Part shown: piece after piece, positions 14,436 through 17,857 of the stretch
Position numbering within the stretch: position 1 is the first letter of the stretch
Layout: every line of letters begins with the position of its first letter
Source: Pseudomonadota bacterium
GTDB lineage: Bacteria > Pseudomonadota > Alphaproteobacteria > Rhodospirillales > 2-02-FULL-58-16
Assembly (NCBI GenBank): GCA_022572335.1
Contig: JACZWD010000028.1
Location: 1-17,857 of the forward strand
Length of the DNA stretch: 17,857 bases
Reading direction: 5' to 3'
Made by a program: the position numbers and the translations under genes
Notes under the pieces: model-generated
What the model was told of the DNA's origin: nothing
Seen by the model: the letters and a program-made list of their open reading frames with translations, nothing else
Databases searched by the model: none

Positions 14436-15299
14436 ATGACGCGCATTGCGTACGTCAACGGCCGATATGTGCCCCACGGCCAAGCCGCCGTGCACGTGGA
14501 GGACCGGGGGTACCAGTTCTCCGACGGCGTTTACGAGGTCATCGCGGTGCACCGGGGCCGTCTGGTCGACGAACACGGCCACCTTGACCGCCTCGAGCGC
14601 TCCCTGGGCGAGCTTCGTATCGCGCCGCCCATGACGCGGCGGGCCCTGCGGGTGGTGATTGGCGAGGTCGTCCGCCGCAACCGCCTCGGCCATGACGGCA
14701 TGATCTACCTGCAGGTCACCCGCGGCGTCGCGCCGCGCGATCACGCCTTCCCCGATGCCGCCGACAGCGCCCTCGTCGTCACGGCCCGCCGTTTACCCCC
14801 CTTCGACGCCGCCGCGGCGACCGGGGTGGATGTGATCACCATCCCGGACATTCGCTGGGAACGTCGTGATATCAAATCAATATCTCTTCTTCCCAACGTA
14901 TTGGGAAAGCAGCAGGCGCAAGATGCCGGAGCCTATGAGGCATGGATGGTGGACGGCGAAGGCCAGGTCACGGAAGGCACCTTGTCCAACGCCTGGATCG
15001 TCACCGCCGAGGGCGAGTTGGTGACCCGCCATGCCGATCGCGCCATCCTCAGCGGCATCACCCGCCGCGCCGTCCTGGAGCTGGCGCGCGGGGAGGGGAT
15101 CGGGTTCGTCGAGCGCCCGTTCACCGTCGACGAGGCAAAAGCGGCGCGCGAAGCCTTCCTCACCGGCACGACGGTCCTGGTCAAGCCGGTGCTGCACATC
15201 GACGGCCAGGCGGTCGGTGACGGCCGCGCCGGACCCCTGACCGGCAAGCTGGCGGCCTTCTATGCCGCCCACATGAAGACCCAGGGGGAAAGCCCGTGA
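14436..15299 (+). CDS. dat: D-amino-acid transaminase (PLP fold type IV)
   Basis: A 287-residue class-IV aminotransferase that interconverts D-amino acids and 2-oxo acids, for example D-Ala with 2-oxoglutarate to pyruvate and D-Glu. Signature residues match the DAAT family: VEDRGYQFSDGVYEV near 21-35, TRGVAPRDHAFP at 95-106 with the R-x-H carboxylate trap (Arg101, His103), PLP lysine Lys147 in RRDIKSISLLPNVLGK, and Glu180 in VTEGTLSN that positions the pyridine nitrogen. The length is normal. ATG 14436 follows GGAGGAAGG, a near-perfect Shine-Dalgarno. The stop overlaps the HAD gene's GTG start (GTGA at 15296-15299). A branched-chain aminotransferase (IlvE) or aminodeoxychorismate lyase is less likely because of the R-x-H motif. 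A short AT-rich, rare-codon patch surrounds the catalytic Lys codon. Confidence 0.93.
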   Translation: MTRIAYVNGRYVPHGQAAVHVEDRGYQFSDGVYEVIAVHRGRLVDEHGHLDRLERSLGELRIAPPMTRRALRVVIGEVVRRNRLGHDGMIYLQVTRGVAPRDHAFPDAADSALVVTARRLPPFDAAAATGVDVITIPDIRWERRDIKSISLLPNVLGKQQAQDAGAYEAWMVDGEGQVTEGTLSNAWIVTAEGELVTRHADRAILSGITRRAVLELARGEGIGFVERPFTVDEAKAAREAFLTGTTVLVKPVLHIDGQAVGDGRAGPLTGKLAAFYAAHMKTQGESP

Positions 15300-15979
15300 C
15301 CGCCGGTGCGGACGCCGGTGCGGCGGGCGGCGGCGGGCGGCCGAAAGCCATCCTCTTCGACTGGGACAACACCCTGGTCGATTCGTGGCCGGTTATCCAC
15401 GAGGCGCTCAACGCCACCCTGGTGGCCTTCGGCGTGGAGCCCTGGACCCTGGACGAGACCCGGCGGCGCGTCGCCGAATCCATGCGCAACAGTTTTCCCG
15501 ACCTCTTCGGCGACCGCTGGGAGGAGGCCGGCAAGGTGTTCTACCAACGCTTCGGCGCCATCCACCTGGAAAGCCTGAGGCCGCTTCCCGGAGCGGAACG
15601 GATGCTGGCGGAGCTCAACGAGGCCGGCGTCTATCTCGGCGTCGTCAGCAACAAGAAGGGGGAATACCTGCGCTCGGAGGCGGCGCACCTGGGCTGGGAC
15701 GCCTATTTCGGCCGCCTCGTCGGCGCCTTCGACGCCGAGCGGGACAAACCCGCCCCGGCGCCCGTGGAAATGGCCCTGGCGGGCAGCGGCGTGCGCCCCG
15801 GCAACCAGGTCTGGTTCGCCGGCGACGCGGGCATCGACCTGGAGTGCGCGGTCAACGCCGGCTGCGTACCCGTGCTGGTGCGCGACAGCGCCCCCCAACC
15901 CGGCGAATTCCGCGCCCACCCCCCCGCCTGGCATTTCGCCGAATGCCTAGCGCTTTCCAACCATGTCCGGAGGTTGTAA
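15296..15979 (+). CDS. HAD-superfamily hydrolase, Gph-like phosphatase
   Basis: A 227-residue haloacid-dehalogenase-type phosphatase. Motif I is FDWDNTLVDS with nucleophile Asp22 and acid/base Asp24; motif II is VVSNKKG with Ser118; motif III is Lys151 in RDKPAP; motif IV is AGDAGIDLE with Asp177 and Asp181 for Mg2+. The helical cap between motifs I and II (~30-95) places it with phosphoglycolate-phosphatase-like (subclass I) enzymes. The substrate is not identifiable. GTG 15296 is used because it overlaps the transaminase stop, a coupling arrangement; the first 15 residues are Ala/Gly-rich and a later start is possible but no better site was seen. This gene precedes hfq in related genomes, to my knowledge. 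Confidence 0.88.
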   Translation: MTAGADAGAAGGGGRPKAILFDWDNTLVDSWPVIHEALNATLVAFGVEPWTLDETRRRVAESMRNSFPDLFGDRWEEAGKVFYQRFGAIHLESLRPLPGAERMLAELNEAGVYLGVVSNKKGEYLRSEAAHLGWDAYFGRLVGAFDAERDKPAPAPVEMALAGSGVRPGNQVWFAGDAGIDLECAVNAGCVPVLVRDSAPQPGEFRAHPPAWHFAECLALSNHVRRL

Positions 15980-16001
15980 GCTGTGCCGTTGCCGGTAGGA
16001 T
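15974..16001 (+). promoter_or_regulatory. Candidate promoter for hfq-hflX
   Basis: TTGTAA (15974-15979) and TAGGAT (15996-16001) are separated by 16 bases and each match consensus at 4/6. A start near 16008 gives a leader of about 100 bases, which would include the short ORF at 16030. Overlap of the -35 with the HAD stop codon is compatible with either a separate or an added promoter. Confidence 0.35.
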
Positions 16002-16029
16002 CCCGCGCCGGCGGTCCGGAACGGGACGC

Positions 16030-16092
16030 ATGGGCGAGCACATGCACCGACAACAGGGGAACACACGGGCCATCCAAAAAGGGCCCAAATAA
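16030..16092 (+). CDS. Possible 20-residue leader ORF upstream of hfq
   Basis: ATG 16030 opens 20 codons (MGEHMHRQQGNTRAIQKGPK) ending in TAA at 16090-16092, 15 bases before the hfq ATG. The hfq Shine-Dalgarno (AAAGGGGGGG) begins at the stop codon, so ribosomes finishing the leader would expose or occlude it. A 5-bp stem GGGCC (16067-16071)/GGCCC (16082-16086) lies in its last third. The ORF has no strong Shine-Dalgarno, so translation is unproven; chance ORFs of this length are common. Confidence 0.25.
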   Translation: MGEHMHRQQGNTRAIQKGPK

Positions 16093-16107
16093 AGGGGGGG
16101 AACATCC

Positions 16108-16380
16108 ATGTCCTCCGAAAAGTCGCAAAACGTTCAAGACGTCTTCCTGAACTACATCAGGAAGAACAAGACACCGGTCACGATCTTCCTCGTCAACGGC
16201 GTCAAGTTGCAGGGGATCGTCACGTGGTTCGACAACTTCTCGGTGCTCCTGCGCCGGGACGGCCACACGCAGTTGGTTTACAAGCATGCCATTTCCACCG
16301 TAATGCCTTCGGTGCCGATCCAGTTGTTCGAGCCCGACAAGGAGGAAAGTGGCGCAGAGACGGAAGCGGCCGCGGAATAG
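16108..16380 (+). CDS. hfq: RNA chaperone Hfq
   Basis: A 90-residue Sm-like protein forming a hexameric ring that pairs small RNAs with mRNAs. Sm1 and Sm2 are clear: QDVFLNYIRKNKTPVTIFLV, NGVKLQGIVTWFDNFSVLLR with Gln and Phe of the RNA-binding face, and YKHAIST (the conserved YKHAIS motif) near 58-64. The core ends near residue 70; the rest is an acidic Glu/Ala-rich tail of about 20 residues, short as in other alphaproteobacteria. The start is fixed by family alignment and by AAAGGGGGGG upstream. The 3' end overlaps hflX by 32 bases, and the same stretch carries the hflX Shine-Dalgarno. E. coli Hfq represses its own mRNA through the leader; an A-rich leader is present here too, but autoregulation is inferred. 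Confidence 0.97.
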   Translation: MSSEKSQNVQDVFLNYIRKNKTPVTIFLVNGVKLQGIVTWFDNFSVLLRRDGHTQLVYKHAISTVMPSVPIQLFEPDKEESGAETEAAAE

Positions 16381-17764
16381 CTTGACCGGCACCACCGACC
16401 CCTCGGCGCAACCACCCGCCACCGAGAACGGCGTCGAACACTGCCTCGTCGTTCATCCCCGGTTGAAGACGCGGGAACGGCGCGCCCGTACGCCCGAGGC
16501 AAGCCTGGAAGAGGCCGTCGGCCTCGCCCAGGCGATCGATCTCACCGTCGTGCACAGCGAGGTGGTGCCCGTGGCCCACCGCCGGTCCGCCACCCTGCTC
16601 GGCACCGGCACGGTGGCCCGGCTGGGCGGCCTCGTGGCCGGCGCAACGCCGGGCAACGGACGCGGGGACGGCGCGGAAACGGGCGCGGGAACACGGAAAA
16701 TCGACGTCGTGGTGGTGGACGCGGCCCTGACGCCGGTGCAGCAGCGCAACCTGGAACGGGCGTGGAACTGCAAGGTGATCGACCGCAACGGCCTGATCTT
16801 GGAGATTTTCGGGGAGCGGGCGCGCACCCGCGAGGGCCGGTTGCAGGTGGAGCTGGCGGCGCTCACCTACCAGCGCTCTCGCCTGGTGCGGTCGTGGACC
16901 CACCTGGAACGTCAACGGGGCGGCTTCGGCTTCATGGGCGGCCCCGGCGAAACCCAGATCGAGGCCGACCGCCGCATGATCGGCCGCCGCATCACCCGCC
17001 TGACGAACGAACTGACCGCGGTCAAACGGACCCGCGAACTCCACCGTCAGGCCCGCCAGCGGGTGGCCAATCCGGTGGTGGCGCTGGTCGGCTACACCAA
17101 CGCCGGCAAGTCCACCCTGTTCAACACCCTGACCGACGCCCGGGTGCCGGCCAGGGACCAGTTGTTCGCCACCCTGGACCCGACCATGCGCGCGGCCGAT
17201 CTGCCGTCGGGGCGCACGGTCATCCTTTCCGACACGGTGGGCTTCATCTCCGATCTGCCCCACGAGCTGGTGACCGCCTTCCACGCCACCCTGGAAGAGG
17301 TGTGCGAGGCCGACATCATCGTGCACGTGCGCGATGCCGCCCACGCCGACACCGAGGCGCAGAAAGACGACGTGCACGGGGTGCTCCGGGACATGGGCCT
17401 GGGCGATGCCGTGGACCGCACGTTGATCGAGGTCCTCAACAAGATCGACCTGTTGGCGCCCGAGGAAAGGGAAATCCTGGCCAACCGGGCGCGCCGCGCC
17501 AACCGCACCCTGGTGCCGCTGTCGGCCCTGACGGGGGAGGGGTGTCCCGTCCTGCTGGCGGTTCTCGACGAGCGATTGTCCGGCGCCTCCCGGCTGCTCG
17601 ACATCGCCGTCGCCCACGACGACGGCGCCGCGCTGGCCTGGCTGTATGACCACGGCGACGTGGTCGAGCGCACCGACGACGAACGCTTCGCCCACCTGAA
17701 GGTGCGCCTGGATGCCGCCGACGCCGCCCGTTTCGCCCGGCGCCGGGAGCGGTCGCCGCACTGA
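16349..17764 (+). CDS. hflX: Ribosome-associated GTPase HflX
   Basis: A 471-residue GTPase that binds the large ribosomal subunit and splits stalled or idle 70S ribosomes, especially under stress. The N-terminal domain (~30-165) leads into GGFGFMGGPGETQIEADRR (191-209), the HflX family hallmark. G1 is GYTNAGKS at 248-255, G3 DTVG at 295-298, G4 NKID at 364-367 and G5 SAL at 392-394. About 15 extra Gly/Ala-rich residues (~101-116) sit as an insertion in the N-terminal domain, probably a loop. GTG 16349 is chosen because AAGGAGG (16339-16345) lies just before it inside hfq, although spacing is tight at 3 bases; TTG 16382 just after the hfq stop is the alternative. The hfq-hflX pairing is widely conserved. 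Confidence 0.95.
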   Translation: MAQRRKRPRNSLTGTTDPSAQPPATENGVEHCLVVHPRLKTRERRARTPEASLEEAVGLAQAIDLTVVHSEVVPVAHRRSATLLGTGTVARLGGLVAGATPGNGRGDGAETGAGTRKIDVVVVDAALTPVQQRNLERAWNCKVIDRNGLILEIFGERARTREGRLQVELAALTYQRSRLVRSWTHLERQRGGFGFMGGPGETQIEADRRMIGRRITRLTNELTAVKRTRELHRQARQRVANPVVALVGYTNAGKSTLFNTLTDARVPARDQLFATLDPTMRAADLPSGRTVILSDTVGFISDLPHELVTAFHATLEEVCEADIIVHVRDAAHADTEAQKDDVHGVLRDMGLGDAVDRTLIEVLNKIDLLAPEEREILANRARRANRTLVPLSALTGEGCPVLLAVLDERLSGASRLLDIAVAHDDGAALAWLYDHGDVVERTDDERFAHLKVRLDAADAARFARRRERSPH

Positions 17765-17857
17765 ACGCCGTTCCGCCCAGGGACATCCGAAGCGCTTCGC
17801 GCCCGGCCCGCCGCCGCCCCCCCTTGACCCGGCGCCTTCTCTACTAGTAGATAGCCT
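17765..17857. other. Non-coding tail with two palindromes and a possible promoter
   Basis: CGAAGCGCTTCG (17788-17799) and CTACTAGTAG (17841-17850) are perfect palindromes. TTGACC at 17824-17829 is a 5/6 match to the -35 consensus, but the -10 position (GTAGAT or TAGATA near 17847-17853) is weak. A promoter reading rightwards out of the window is possible. No gene is visible and no T-run supports an intrinsic terminator for hflX. Confidence 0.35.

Noticed and set aside
1..17857. CRISPR array, tRNA, rRNA, transposase or toxin-antitoxin pair
   Set aside because: No regularly spaced direct repeats, no cloverleaf or rRNA sequence and no transposase or toxin-like ORF was recognised on either strand.

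Overview
The window is GC-rich chromosomal DNA from an alphaproteobacterium, most likely Rhodospirillales-like. The basis is gene order and protein style: a fused ispDF, dusB(nifR3)-ntrB-ntrC, ntrY-ntrX, trkA, a D-amino-acid transaminase, a HAD phosphatase, then hfq-hflX. The taxonomic call is inference from synteny; there is no rRNA in the window.

Layout. Positions 1-1145 look accessory: a promoter with a perfect inverted repeat over its -35 precedes an uncharacterised 335-residue helix-turn-helix protein whose C-terminal half resembles ParB/phage-plasmid-type DNA-binding proteins. Positions 1146-1499 have no gene but hold a striking ~200 bp element with 53-bp inverted arms and a second GC hairpin at its centre (MITE-like). 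Its right end appears to supply an extended -10 for cutA (1500-1814). Facing cutA on the minus strand are a frameshifted degenerate receiver-domain gene and ispDF, which read away from a probable shared intergenic region with a plus-strand CcsA/YpjD-type membrane protein (3971-4771).

From 4892 the strand is uniformly plus. dusB, ntrB, ntrC, ntrY and ntrX are packed with 1-11 bp overlaps: two complete two-component pairs, one for nitrogen control (NtrBC) and one membrane-anchored (NtrYX). They probably form one transcriptional unit behind two similar TTGCC/GGCAA palindromes at 4804-4864. NtrC keeps every sigma-54 activator motif. NtrX has lost GAFTGA and carries Gln in place of the Walker B Glu. 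trkA follows after an 81 bp gap.

Then come an Asp/Glu-racemase-family gene, a D-amino-acid transaminase and a HAD phosphatase. The racemase next to the transaminase suggests a D-amino-acid module between trkA and hfq. hfq has its own candidate promoter and a 20-codon leader ORF; hflX starts inside hfq on a GTG with a strong Shine-Dalgarno. The last 93 bp hold no gene, only two short palindromes and a possible promoter reading out of the window.

Most of the window is ordinary conserved chromosome. The best candidates for something undescribed are the inverted-repeat element upstream of cutA, the HTH gene with its operator, the twin palindromes before the ntr operon and the altered NtrX ATPase. 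No tRNA, rRNA, CRISPR array or transposase gene was seen.
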